Assembly (NCBI GenBank): GCA_002091395.1
Contig: AP017914.1
Coordinates: 62,001 to 126,000, forward strand
Direction of reading: 5' to 3'
Length of the DNA stretch: 64,000 nucleotides
DNA from: Candidatus Azobacteroides pseudotrichonymphae
GTDB taxonomy: Bacteria > Bacteroidota > Bacteroidia > Bacteroidales > Azobacteroidaceae
In this document: piece by piece, positions 49,821-58,925 of the stretch
Layout of the letters: each line of letters begins with the position of its first letter
Numbering within the stretch: position 1 is the stretch's first letter
Position numbers and translations under genes: made by a program
The notes under the pieces: generated by a model
Told to the model about the DNA's origin: nothing
The model's database searches: none
Seen by the model: the letters and a program-made list of their open reading frames with translations, nothing else

Positions 49821-50389
49821 GGAGCAGTATACTTAAAATATATAAAGAAAAAGTTATTCCGACTTTTATTAGAGAATTTAATTATTCTTCGATAATGCAG
49901 GTTCCTGTGTTAAAAAAAATAGTAATTAATCAAGGATTGGGAGTTGCGGTGGCAAATAAAAAAATTATTGATGCTGCTATTCAAGAATTAACTGCTATTA
50001 CTGGACAAAAAGCGATAGTAACTGTTTCGAAAAAAGATATATCTAATTTTAAACTTCGTAAGAAAATGCCAATTGGAGTGATGGTTACTCTTCGTCGTGA
50101 CCGTATGTACGAATTTCTTGAACGTTTAATTCGCGCAGCTTTGCCGCGTATTAGAGATTTTAAAGGAATAAAAAATAAGCTCGATGGACATGGCAATTAT
50201 ACACTTGGAATTCGTGAACAAATTATTTTCCCAGAAATAAATATAGATAATATTGTAAAAATAGTTGGAATGAATATTACATTTGTTACTTCTGCAAAAA
50301 CAGATAATGAAGGGTATCATTTATTGAAGGAATTTGGATTGCCATTCAAAAAAAAAGAAAAGAATTCAAATTTTAATATTTATGGCTAA
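49817..50389 (+). CDS. rplE: 50S ribosomal protein L5
   Basis: 190 residues: [56 protein letters not shown] and the [18 protein letters not shown] block. 5S rRNA binder. Its last codons overlap the rpsN start by 8 bp. Confidence 0.97.
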   Translation: MRSSILKIYKEKVIPTFIREFNYSSIMQVPVLKKIVINQGLGVAVANKKIIDAAIQELTAITGQKAIVTVSKKDISNFKLRKKMPIGVMVTLRRDRMYEFLERLIRAALPRIRDFKGIKNKLDGHGNYTLGIREQIIFPEINIDNIVKIVGMNITFVTSAKTDNEGYHLLKEFGLPFKKKEKNSNFNIYG

Positions 50390-50651
50390 AGAATCATTGA
50401 AAGCTCGAGAATTAAAACGAGCAAGGTTAGTTGCTAAATATGCAAATAAAAGAGCAAAACTTAAAAAGGAATGTAACTATGAAGGATTGCAACTTTTACC
50501 TAAAAATGCATCTCCTGTTAGGTTGCATAATCGTTGTAAAATTACTGGACGTTCAAGAGGATATGTTAGACAGTTTGGAGTTTCAAGAATACAATTGCGA
50601 GAAATGATATCTAAAGGGATAGTGCCAGGTGTGAAAAAGGCGAGTTGGTAA
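50382..50651 (+). CDS. rpsN: 30S ribosomal protein S14
   Basis: 89 residues from ATG 50382 ([16 protein letters not shown]). The frame is open further up inside rplE, but those codons are not S14. It is the zinc-free form: no CxxC pair where short S14 has one, and [22 protein letters not shown] is typical. Confidence 0.95.
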   Translation: MAKESLKARELKRARLVAKYANKRAKLKKECNYEGLQLLPKNASPVRLHNRCKITGRSRGYVRQFGVSRIQLREMISKGIVPGVKKASW

Positions 50652-50727
50652 AAATAAATTGTATTTGTTTAATAAAAAGTTTGTAACTTCGCGATATTTA
50701 TTTCTGTGGATTAAACTGGTTTATATT

Positions 50728-51123
50728 ATGACTGATCCGATTGGAGATTATTTGACAAGGTTGAGAAATGCTATTAAGGCTAAACATAGAATAGTAGAAA
50801 TTCCTGCATCAAATTTGAAAAAAGAAATCACTAAGATTCTTTTTGATAATGGTTATATTTTGAATTATATTTTTGTGAAAGACAAATTTCAAGGGATGAT
50901 AAGGATTGCTATGAAGTATGACAATGTAAATAAAGTGAATGCAATTCGAGTATTAAAGCGCATATCTACACCTGGGTTGCGAAAATATACGAGTCATAAA
51001 AAAATGCCTCGTGTACTGAATAATTTGGGAATTGCTATATTATCAACTTCAAAAGGTGTAATTACTAATAAAGAAGCTTGTAATTTGCGAATTGGTGGTG
51101 AAATTTTGTGTTATGTTTATTAG
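50728..51123 (+). CDS. rpsH: 30S ribosomal protein S8
   Basis: 131 residues from ATG 50728 (MTDPIGDYLTRLRNAIKAKH), the invariant family start; upstream in-frame codons (from about 50659) are not S8-like. The C-terminal block AILSTSKGVITNKEAC is present. In E. coli S8 represses the spc operon; no such site is evident here. Confidence 0.97.
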   Translation: MTDPIGDYLTRLRNAIKAKHRIVEIPASNLKKEITKILFDNGYILNYIFVKDKFQGMIRIAMKYDNVNKVNAIRVLKRISTPGLRKYTSHKKMPRVLNNLGIAILSTSKGVITNKEACNLRIGGEILCYVY

Positions 51124-51142
51124 TTAAAAGTCTTAAGGTTAT

Positions 51143-51694
51143 ATGTCAAAAATAGGTAAGTTGCCTATAATAATTCCAAATGGAGTGATTGTAACGCAAA
51201 TTGATAATTTAATTGTTGTAAAAGGGCCAAAGGCGGAGTTGCGCCAGCAAATAAGTCCAGTTATTAAAATTGAAATAAAGAAAAATGAACTGATAGTATA
51301 TAGATTGAATGATGAAAAAAAAAGTAAGGCTTTACATGGGTTGTATCGTTCATTGGTTAACAATATGATTGTTGGTGTTTCGAAAGGGTATAAAAAAGAA
51401 TTAGAATTAGTAGGGATCGGGTATCGTGTTATGAATACTGGTAATTTATTAAATTTTGCACTAGGGTATACACACAATATCTATCTACAATTACCAATTG
51501 AGATCAACGTTGAAACTAGAAATGAACGAAATAAAAATCCTCTTATTATTTTGGAATCAGCCAATAAACAATTGCTTGGACAAGCATGCGCGAAGATACG
51601 TTCTTTTAGAAAAGTAGATCCATATAAAGGGAAGGGTATTCGTTTCGTTGGTGAAATGTTTCGTAAAAAATCAGGAAAGTCGACAAATAAATAA
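51143..51694 (+). CDS. rplF: 50S ribosomal protein L6
   Basis: 183 residues: MSKIGKLPIIIPNGVIV, LVNNMIVGVSKGYKKELELVGIGYR and FRKVDPYKGKGIRFVGEM near the end. Complete two-domain L6. Confidence 0.96.
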   Translation: MSKIGKLPIIIPNGVIVTQIDNLIVVKGPKAELRQQISPVIKIEIKKNELIVYRLNDEKKSKALHGLYRSLVNNMIVGVSKGYKKELELVGIGYRVMNTGNLLNFALGYTHNIYLQLPIEINVETRNERNKNPLIILESANKQLLGQACAKIRSFRKVDPYKGKGIRFVGEMFRKKSGKSTNK

Positions 51695-51716
51695 AATTTT
51701 AGAAATTTTAATTATT

Positions 51717-52061
51717 ATGATTGATAAAACAGTAAGGAGATTTAAAATCAAAAAGCGTATTCGTAAATATATTTTTGGTACTAAGAATTGTCCACGATTG
51801 ACTGTGTATAGAAGCAATAAACAAATTTATTCTCAGTTGATTGATGATTTAACTGGGAGCACTTTGGTTTCTGCGTCTTCTCTTTCAATTGTGGAGAGAA
51901 ATTCTAAAAAAAAGACAGCTTTTAAAACTGGAATATTAATGGCGCAAAAGGCGAAACAAGTTGGTATTACGTCAGTAATTTTTGATCGAAATGGATATTT
52001 ATACCATGGAAGAGTTAAAGAATTTGCAAGTGCTGCTCGCATAGAAGGCCTTAAGTTTTAA
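51717..52061 (+). CDS. rplR: 50S ribosomal protein L18
   Basis: 114 residues from ATG 51717 (MIDKTVRRFKIKKRIRKYIFG); the frame opens earlier inside rplF but that part is not L18. PRLTVYRSNKQIYSQLIDD and FDRNGYLYHGRVKEFASAAR are diagnostic. 5S rRNA binder with L5. Confidence 0.96.
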   Translation: MIDKTVRRFKIKKRIRKYIFGTKNCPRLTVYRSNKQIYSQLIDDLTGSTLVSASSLSIVERNSKKKTAFKTGILMAQKAKQVGITSVIFDRNGYLYHGRVKEFASAARIEGLKF

Positions 52062-52070
52062 TTAAAAATT

Positions 52071-52586
52071 ATGATAGTAAATAATAAAAGAAAAATAGTA
52101 GAAAATTTAGAATTAAAAGATCGGTTGGTTACTATTAAACGTGTAACTAAAGTTACTAAAGGTGGACGTACGTTTAGTTTTAGAGCGATTGTAGTAGTTG
52201 GAAATGGTAATGGATTAGTTGGATTTGGACTTGGCAAAGCAGGAGAGGTTGCTGCAGCAGTTGCTAAAGGTGCTGTTTTAGCTAGAAAACGATTAATAAA
52301 AATACCTATTTATAGTGGAACTATACCACATGAACAGACATCTAAATTTGGTGGAGCTTGCGTATTGATTAAGCCAGCTGCTCCAGGTACAGGAGTAAAA
52401 GCAGGTGGTGCAATGCGAGCAGTGTTAGAGAGTACTGGGATAACTGATGTTTTGGCAAGATCTAAGGGATCGTCTAATCCGCATAATATGGTTAAAGCCA
52501 CTATTGCTGCTTTAAGTGAATTGAGAAATGTTTATATGGTTTCTCAAAATAGAGGTATATCAATAAAAAAAGTATTTGAAGGGTGA
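52071..52586 (+). CDS. rpsE: 30S ribosomal protein S5
   Basis: 171 residues: [41 protein letters not shown] and the C-terminal [16 protein letters not shown]. Decoding-fidelity protein; complete. Confidence 0.97.
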   Translation: MIVNNKRKIVENLELKDRLVTIKRVTKVTKGGRTFSFRAIVVVGNGNGLVGFGLGKAGEVAAAVAKGAVLARKRLIKIPIYSGTIPHEQTSKFGGACVLIKPAAPGTGVKAGGAMRAVLESTGITDVLARSKGSSNPHNMVKATIAALSELRNVYMVSQNRGISIKKVFEG

Positions 52587-52593
52587 TTGTAAG

Positions 52594-52770
52594 ATGGTAA
52601 TTATAAAAATTAAACAAACATCGAGTCACATTGGATGTTCTAAAAAACAAAAAAGAACTTTGAATTCTTTAGGGTTGAAAAAAATTGGTAATAAAGTTGA
52701 ACATAATGATAATCCGGTTATTAGAGGCATGATAAAAAAAGTAAAGCATTTAATTAGTGTAGAAAAATAA
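52594..52770 (+). CDS. rpmD: 50S ribosomal protein L30
   Basis: 58 residues from ATG 52594 (MVIIKIKQTSSHIGCSKKQK), standard length, 7 bp after the rpsE stop. The frame opens a few codons upstream inside rpsE, but this ATG matches the family. Confidence 0.94.
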   Translation: MVIIKIKQTSSHIGCSKKQKRTLNSLGLKKIGNKVEHNDNPVIRGMIKKVKHLISVEK

Positions 52771-52853
52771 TTTGAGTTTGCAAATGTTAAAATAGATTTA
52801 TTAATATTTTATTTTTAAAGTTTAATTTTATATTTTATTTTTTTTATGCAGAA

Positions 52854-53300
52854 ATGAATTTATCTAATTTAAAACCGGCAATAGGAGCCGTAAAAAATCA
52901 TAAAAGAGTTGGTAGAGGTCAAGGATCAACGATTGGTGGAACATCAACAAGGGGACATAAAGGACAAAAATCAAGATCTGGATACTCTAAAAAAATAGGG
53001 TTTGAAGGAGGTCAGATGCCTATACAAAGAAGGGTGCCAAAGTTTGGTTTTAAGAATGTTAAGCATATAAAGTATAAAGTAGTTAACCTTGATGCTATTC
53101 AGCGAGTGTCTGACATGTGTGGTTCAACAAAAATTGGCATTAATGATTTTATAAATTTTGGACTTGTTTCTTCAAATCGGTTAGTGAAGATCCTTGCAAA
53201 AGGAGTCATTACTTCTGAATTAGAAATTACTGCCGATGCTTTTTCAAAAGCAGCTGAAAGGGCAATTATAAAGGTTGGAGGGTCGGTAATTAAGCTCTAA
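52854..53300 (+). CDS. rplO: 50S ribosomal protein L15
   Basis: 148 residues: KPAIGAVKNHKRVGRGQGST, the Gly-rich GGTSTRGHKGQKSRSGYS tail through the 23S rRNA, and FEGGQMPIQRRVPKFGF. It sits directly before secY (10 bp). Confidence 0.96.
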   Translation: MNLSNLKPAIGAVKNHKRVGRGQGSTIGGTSTRGHKGQKSRSGYSKKIGFEGGQMPIQRRVPKFGFKNVKHIKYKVVNLDAIQRVSDMCGSTKIGINDFINFGLVSSNRLVKILAKGVITSELEITADAFSKAAERAIIKVGGSVIKL

Positions 53301-53310
53301 ATGTGTATAT

Positions 53311-54651
53311 ATGAGAATAGTTGAAATAGTAAAAAACATTTGGAAAATAGAGGATTTAAAATCGCGTATAGTTGTAACTTTTTTTCTAATTTTAGTTTAT
53401 CGTTTTTTATCGGTTGTTACTCTGCCTGGTATTGATCCTACTTCTTTAAGTGGGTTAAAAATGCAAACGCAGGGAGGGTTAATGAGTTTGTTGGATATGT
53501 TTTCTGGTGGTGCGTTTTCAAATGCTTCTATTGTAGCATTAGGAATTATGCCATATATATCAGCGTCGATTGTGATCCAGTTGTTTGTAGTTGCAATTCC
53601 ATACTTTCAGAAACTTCAATACGAAGGAGAAAGTGGACGTAGAAAAATAAACCAATATACACAGTATCTGACATTGTTAGTTTTAGTAGTACAAGCTCCA
53701 ACATATCTTATTAACTTACATAGACAGATGAAATCTGTTGGCTCTGATTTTCCAGGTGGAATATGGTTTACTTTTTCTTCTATCATTATTCTTGCTGCAG
53801 GTTCTATGTTTGTGTTGTGGCTTGGTGAACGTATTACAGATAAGGGAATAGGAAACGGGATTTCTTTTATTATTATGATTGGTATCGTTGCTCGTTTACC
53901 ACAAGCTTTAGTTCAAGAGATTGTATCAAGAATTAACGAAACATCTGGAGGATTGGTAATGTTTTTACTTGAGATAATTATTTTGTTAATTGTTATTGCT
54001 GGATCAATTCTTTTGGTGCAAGGGACAAGAAGAATACCAGTTCAATATGCTAGACAAATGGTTGGAAATCGACAATACGGAGGTGTTAGGCAATATTTGC
54101 CATTAAAAGTGAATGCTGCTAATGTAATGCCTATTATTTTTGCTCAAGCTATTATGTTTATTCCTATCTCTTTAATAGGTTTTGGCTCTAACAAAATGAA
54201 CGTAATATCAAAATTATTTATTCCATTAACTAATAGTAGTAGTTTTTTGTATAATTTTACAAATGTAGTGTTAATAGTTATATTTACTTGGCTTTATACA
54301 GCTATTACAATTAATCCAAAACAGATATCAGAAGATTTAAAACGTAACAATGGGTTTATACCAGGTATCAAACCTGGTAAAAAAACGGCAGAATATATTG
54401 ATGATGTTATGTCAAAGTTAACTGTTGGGGGGTCTTTATTTCTTTCATTAGTCGCAATTATGCCTGCTTTTGCAAAAATGTTTGGAATACAGGGGGGGTT
54501 TTCTTCTTTTTTTGGTGGAACTTCGTTGCTTATTTTAGTAGGTGTAGTTTTAGATACATTACAGCAGGTAGAAAGTCACTTATTAAATAGACATTATGAT
54601 GGGTTATTAAAATCAGGAAGAATTAAGGGCCTTTCAAGTCAATATTATTGA
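53311..54651 (+). CDS. secY: protein translocase subunit SecY
   Basis: Channel of the Sec translocon. 446 residues with ten hydrophobic segments. Typical blocks: TLPGIDPTSL, FSGGAFSNASIVALGIMPYI, ASIVIQLFVVAIP, GIGNGISFIIMIGI, the cytoplasmic loop GTRRIPVQYARQMVG and LPLKVNAANVMPIIFAQ. It is part of the spc segment, as in most bacteria. Confidence 0.98.
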   Translation: MRIVEIVKNIWKIEDLKSRIVVTFFLILVYRFLSVVTLPGIDPTSLSGLKMQTQGGLMSLLDMFSGGAFSNASIVALGIMPYISASIVIQLFVVAIPYFQKLQYEGESGRRKINQYTQYLTLLVLVVQAPTYLINLHRQMKSVGSDFPGGIWFTFSSIIILAAGSMFVLWLGERITDKGIGNGISFIIMIGIVARLPQALVQEIVSRINETSGGLVMFLLEIIILLIVIAGSILLVQGTRRIPVQYARQMVGNRQYGGVRQYLPLKVNAANVMPIIFAQAIMFIPISLIGFGSNKMNVISKLFIPLTNSSSFLYNFTNVVLIVIFTWLYTAITINPKQISEDLKRNNGFIPGIKPGKKTAEYIDDVMSKLTVGGSLFLSLVAIMPAFAKMFGIQGGFSSFFGGTSLLILVGVVLDTLQQVESHLLNRHYDGLLKSGRIKGLSSQYY

Positions 54652-54677
54652 AAAATTGTTATTCTTATTTTTATAAA

Positions 54678-55454
54678 ATGATTTGTTTAAAAACAGATGA
54701 GGAAATTGAATTAATGCGTATAGCTTGTCGATTAGTTGGATCAGTACTTGCAGAAATTGCTAAGTATATTATCCCTGGAGTTTTAACACTTCAATTAGAT
54801 AAAATAGCAGATGAGTTTATTCATGATAATGGTGCCATACCAGTATTCAAAGGGTATAATGGATTTCCTAGTACTATTTGTGTTTCTGTGAACGAAAATG
54901 TTGTACATGGTATACCAGGTAATTATTTTTTAAAAAATGGAGATATTGTTTCGGTTGATTGTGGAGTGAAAATTAATGGCTATTGTGCGGATTCTGCTTA
55001 TACATTTGAAGTTGGAGAAGTAGATCCAAAAGTAAAAAGGTTGTTAAAAATAACAAAAGAATCTTTATATATTGGTATTAATAATGCTGTAGATGGAAAA
55101 AGAATTGGAGATATTGGAAGTGCAATTCAAACATATTGTGAAAATGCTGGATATAGTGTTGTTAGAGAGTTGGTAGGCCATGGTATAGGTAAAAATATAC
55201 ATGAACTACCAGAAGTTCCAAATTATGGTGTAAGAGGCAATGGCTGCTTGTTGAAATCCGGAATGTGTATTGCTGTGGAACCAATGATTAATCTTGGGAC
55301 AAGAGATATAAAATTTTCAGAAGATGGATGGACTGTCTATACGGTAGACCGTAAACCTTCTGCTCATTTTGAACATACAGTTGCTATTCGGAGTAAAAAA
55401 GTGGATATTTTGTCTACATTTGATTTTATAGATAAAGTTTTGAACCATAAATAA
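54678..55454 (+). CDS. map: methionine aminopeptidase, type I
   Basis: Removes initiator Met from nascent proteins. 258 residues from ATG 54678 (MICLKTDEEIELMRIACRLVG); the frame opens with a TTG overlapping secY, which is less likely. Metal ligands sit in DCGVKINGYCADSAYT, HGIGKNIHELPEVPNYG, VEPMINLG and the final FEHTVAI. No N-terminal zinc-finger extension is seen. Confidence 0.96.
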   Translation: MICLKTDEEIELMRIACRLVGSVLAEIAKYIIPGVLTLQLDKIADEFIHDNGAIPVFKGYNGFPSTICVSVNENVVHGIPGNYFLKNGDIVSVDCGVKINGYCADSAYTFEVGEVDPKVKRLLKITKESLYIGINNAVDGKRIGDIGSAIQTYCENAGYSVVRELVGHGIGKNIHELPEVPNYGVRGNGCLLKSGMCIAVEPMINLGTRDIKFSEDGWTVYTVDRKPSAHFEHTVAIRSKKVDILSTFDFIDKVLNHK

Positions 55455-55484
55455 AAAATTTATTTTTATATTTGCGATTAGAAT

Positions 55485-55703
55485 ATGACTAGGCAATCAG
55501 CAATAGAGCAGGATGGTATTGTTACAGAAGCGTTATCAAACGCGATATTTTGTGTTGAATTAGAAAATGGGCACAAAATTAAGGCTCATATATCTGGTAG
55601 AATGCGTATGCATTATATTAGAATATTGCCAGGAGACAAAGTAAAAGTTGAGATATCACCTTATGATTTATCTAAAGGGCGTATCTCGTTTAGATATAAG
55701 TAA
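55485..55703 (+). CDS. infA: translation initiation factor IF-1
   Basis: 72 residues, complete OB fold: [41 protein letters not shown] and [20 protein letters not shown]. It blocks the A site during initiation. Spacing of 30 bp after map. Confidence 0.97.
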   Translation: MTRQSAIEQDGIVTEALSNAIFCVELENGHKIKAHISGRMRMHYIRILPGDKVKVEISPYDLSKGRISFRYK

Positions 55704-55713
55704 ATATTTATAT

Positions 55714-55830
55714 ATGAAAGTAAAAGTTTCCATTAAAAAACGTGGAGTTAGTTCTAAAATTGTGCGTAGGAATGGGTGTTTATATGTAATAGACAAAAAG
55801 AATCCTCGGTTTAAACAACGTCAAGGATAA
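55714..55830 (+). CDS. rpmJ: 50S ribosomal protein L36
   Basis: 38 residues from ATG 55714: [11 protein letters not shown]...[11 protein letters not shown], ending [10 protein letters not shown]. It is the zinc-free variant: the CxxC of the classic form is missing (a single Cys remains), as in other Bacteroidetes. The frame extends upstream through infA, but that part is a shadow. Confidence 0.94.
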   Translation: MKVKVSIKKRGVSSKIVRRNGCLYVIDKKNPRFKQRQG

Positions 55831-55845
55831 TTTATAAAATAATGT

Positions 55846-56226
55846 ATGGCTATAAGAATAGTTGGTGTAGATTTACCTCAGAATAAAAGAGGAGAGGTAG
55901 CGTTGACATGTATTTATGGGATAGGTCGTAGCTTAGCTGGTAAAATTTTGACAGAAGCTAATATTGATAAAAATATCAAAATTAAAGAATGGACTGATTC
56001 TCAAGCTGCTTTAGTGCGTGAAATTATTAGTCGCGATTTTAAAGTAGAGGGTGATCTTAGATCTGAAATTCAATTGAATATAAAACGTTTGATGGATATT
56101 GGTTGTTATCGTGGTATTCGTCATCGTATAGGATTACCAGTGAGAGGACAAGGTACTAAAAATAATGCTCGTACCAGAAAGGGGAGAAGGAAAACAGTTG
56201 CTAATAAAAAGAAAGTTGCAAAATAG
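55846..56226 (+). CDS. rpsM: 30S ribosomal protein S13
   Basis: 126 residues: [35 protein letters not shown] and the C-terminal [19 protein letters not shown]-like basic tail ([19 protein letters not shown]). First gene of the alpha segment. Confidence 0.97.
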   Translation: MAIRIVGVDLPQNKRGEVALTCIYGIGRSLAGKILTEANIDKNIKIKEWTDSQAALVREIISRDFKVEGDLRSEIQLNIKRLMDIGCYRGIRHRIGLPVRGQGTKNNARTRKGRRKTVANKKKVAK

Positions 56227-56259
56227 AAGTTTAATAAAATTTAAGTAGGTATAATTGAT

Positions 56260-56646
56260 ATGGCAAAGAAAATGACTGCAGCGAAGAGAGTTGTAAAGGT
56301 GGATGCCAACGGGCAGTTACACATTCATTCCTCGTTTAATAATATTATAGTTACCATTACAAATAATGATGGGCAAGTCATTTCATGGTCTTCTGCTGGT
56401 AAAATGGGGTTTAGAAGCTCTAAAAAAAATACTCCTTATGCAGCTCAAGTAACGGCTCAGGATTGTGCTAAAATTGCTTATGATTTAGGACTTAGAAGGG
56501 TTAAAGCTTATGTAAAGGGGCCTGGTAATGGACGTGAGTCAGCTATTAGAACTATACATAGTTTTGGTATTGAAGTGACGGAGATTGTGGATGTTACTCC
56601 ACTTCCACATAATGGATGTCGACCTCCAAAGGGAAGGCGAGTTTAA
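56260..56646 (+). CDS. rpsK: 30S ribosomal protein S11
   Basis: 128 residues: [55 protein letters not shown] and the C-terminal [13 protein letters not shown]. Complete. Confidence 0.97.
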   Translation: MAKKMTAAKRVVKVDANGQLHIHSSFNNIIVTITNNDGQVISWSSAGKMGFRSSKKNTPYAAQVTAQDCAKIAYDLGLRRVKAYVKGPGNGRESAIRTIHSFGIEVTEIVDVTPLPHNGCRPPKGRRV

Positions 56647-56665
56647 CAGTTTATTTCGTAATAAA

Positions 56666-57283
56666 ATGGCAAGGTATATTGGTGCAAAAGCAAAAATTGC
56701 ACGTAAATTTGGTGACCCTATTTTTGGGATGAATAAAGCTCTTAATAAGAGTAAACATAATAATAAAAGTAAAAAAAATATTTCAGCAAATAGAAAAAAG
56801 AAAAAAAGATCAGAATATGGAATACAGTTGTCAGAAAAACAAAAGGCAAAGTATACTTATGGCTTGCTTGAGAAGCAATTTCATAATTTATTTGTGAAGG
56901 CGTCTCAAACTAAAGGGATTACTGGTGAAGTACTTCTTCAATTGTTGGAGTCTCGATTAGATAATTTAGTTTATCGAATAGGATTGGCTAGTACACGAGC
57001 AGGTGCGCGTCAATTAATTTCGCATAGACATATTTTAGTTGATGATAAAATTATAAATATTCCATCATACTCAGTAAAATTAGGGCAAATTATAGGAGTT
57101 CACGAAAAAGCTAAGTCTATGAGTATAATTATAAATAATCTCATAAAAGCAAATTATAATAAATATTCATGGATTGAGTATGATAAGTCCTCTATGAATG
57201 CTAAGTATTTACGTATTCCTGATAGAGTAGATATTCCTGAGAACATTAAGGAACAATTAATAGTGGAGTTGTATTCTAAATAA
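56666..57283 (+). CDS. rpsD: 30S ribosomal protein S4
   Basis: 205 residues from ATG 56666 (MARYIGAKAKIARKFGD); the longer frame back into rpsK is spurious. Contains the S4 RNA-binding domain LESRLDNLVYRIGLASTRAGARQLISHRH-type block (residues about 97-125). Cys-free at the N-terminus, as in zinc-independent S4. Confidence 0.96.
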   Translation: MARYIGAKAKIARKFGDPIFGMNKALNKSKHNNKSKKNISANRKKKKRSEYGIQLSEKQKAKYTYGLLEKQFHNLFVKASQTKGITGEVLLQLLESRLDNLVYRIGLASTRAGARQLISHRHILVDDKIINIPSYSVKLGQIIGVHEKAKSMSIIINNLIKANYNKYSWIEYDKSSMNAKYLRIPDRVDIPENIKEQLIVELYSK

Positions 57284-57301
57284 ATTAATATTTTTTGCGC
57301 A

Positions 57302-58285
57302 ATGTTAATATTTAAAAGGCCTGATAAAGTAGGGGAGTTGTTATCTAACAGCAAGTATGGAAAGTTTGAATTTTACCCACTAGAATCAGGGTATGGAACT
57401 ACTATTGGAAATTCTCTTCGACGCGTTCTTTTATCATCTTTAGAGGGTTATGCTATAGTCGCAATCAAAATTGAAGGTGTAATCAATGAATTTTCTGTTA
57501 TACCTGGTGTTATAGAAGATGTTACAAATATTATTCTAAAACTTAAGCAAGTGAGATTTAAACAAATAAATGAAAAGATTGAATACGAGAAAGCAATCGT
57601 TTCAATTTCAGGAATTGAAGAGTTTAGAGCAAGTAATATTTGTAGTAATATGAACGGATTTGAAGTTGTAAATCCTGATTTTGTAATAGCTCATTTAGAT
57701 AAAAATGCTAATCTAAATATAGAATTGATAATAAAGAAAGGGAGGGGATATGTTACAGCAGATGAAAATCATTTAGATAGTGATGATTTGAATCAAATAT
57801 CTATTGATTCTATTTTTACACCAATAGTAAATGTGAAATATGAAGTTGAATCTTTTCGTGTTGAACAAAAAACAGATTATGAAAAATTAGTAATTGAAAT
57901 TATGACTGATGGTTCTGTTCATCCTAGAGATGCTTTGAAATCAGCTGCTAATATTTTAATTCATCATTTAAGATTATTTTCTGATGATAAAATTTTTTTA
58001 GAAAAGGTCTATGATGAAGAAATAGTTGAAAGTTTTGATGAAGATATTTTACGAATAAGACAACTATTAAAATCTAAACTATCTGATATGGAACTTTCTG
58101 TACGTGCTCTCAATTGTTTAAAAACAGAAGGCATAGAAACATTAGAAGATCTTGTACAGCGCTCTAAGAGTGAGTTGATGAAATTTCGTAATTTTGGTAA
58201 AAAATCATTGCTTGAACTAAATGAATTATTAACGAAATTAAATTTAGCTTTTGGTATGGATGTAGAAAAGTATAAATTTAAATAA
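57302..58285 (+). CDS. rpoA: RNA polymerase alpha subunit
   Basis: 327 residues. N-terminal dimerisation domain: [21 protein letters not shown], then [18 protein letters not shown]. The C-terminal domain (about 245-327) has [20 protein letters not shown] and [13 protein letters not shown], the DNA/activator-binding helix-hairpin-helix region. It sits between rpsD and rplQ as expected. Confidence 0.98.
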   Translation: MLIFKRPDKVGELLSNSKYGKFEFYPLESGYGTTIGNSLRRVLLSSLEGYAIVAIKIEGVINEFSVIPGVIEDVTNIILKLKQVRFKQINEKIEYEKAIVSISGIEEFRASNICSNMNGFEVVNPDFVIAHLDKNANLNIELIIKKGRGYVTADENHLDSDDLNQISIDSIFTPIVNVKYEVESFRVEQKTDYEKLVIEIMTDGSVHPRDALKSAANILIHHLRLFSDDKIFLEKVYDEEIVESFDEDILRIRQLLKSKLSDMELSVRALNCLKTEGIETLEDLVQRSKSELMKFRNFGKKSLLELNELLTKLNLAFGMDVEKYKFK

Positions 58286-58287
58286 TA

Positions 58288-58782
58288 ATGAGGCACAATA
58301 AGCAAATTAACAATTTGGGACGTACTTATTCTCATCGAAATGCTATGTTTTCTAATTTGGCTGTTTCGTTGATTAGACATAAAAGAATTTTTACGACTCT
58401 TGCTAAAGGAAAAGAACTTCGTAGATATGTAGAACCGATTTTAACTAAATCTAAAAATGATACAACTCATTCTAGGAGATTAGTTTTTCGAAAATTACAT
58501 GATAAGTATGCTGTATCTGAATTGTTTAAAAAAATTGCCCAAAAAATAGGAGATAGACAGGGCGGTTACACTCGTATTATTAAAATTGGGAATCGTTTAG
58601 GTGATAATGCTTCTATGTGTTTTATTGAACTTGTAGATTATAACAAATTTTTATTTGAAACTAAAACATCACATAGATTAAAATCTAAAGTACGACGCTC
58701 TAGAAAAAAATCTTCTAAAAGTAAGAATATAGTTAAGAATGAAAATATTATGTCTGGAGAAACAATTGTTACAGAAGAGTGA
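58288..58782 (+). CDS. rplQ: 50S ribosomal protein L17
   Basis: 164 residues: [38 protein letters not shown] and [19 protein letters not shown]-terminal charged extension of about 40 residues, common in Bacteroidetes, follows. Last gene of the ribosomal cluster; 3 bp after rpoA. Confidence 0.96.
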   Translation: MRHNKQINNLGRTYSHRNAMFSNLAVSLIRHKRIFTTLAKGKELRRYVEPILTKSKNDTTHSRRLVFRKLHDKYAVSELFKKIAQKIGDRQGGYTRIIKIGNRLGDNASMCFIELVDYNKFLFETKTSHRLKSKVRRSRKKSSKSKNIVKNENIMSGETIVTEE

Positions 58783-58925
58783 ACAGTGGAATGATCAAGT
58801 TAAAATTAAACATTTATAAATGAGTATTCGGATGATATAATTTTTATGATTTTTTATATATCTAAAATTTGATTCAACGTTCACGCTGTAGTATTTTTTG
58901 CTCAAAAGAGTAAAATATAAATAAA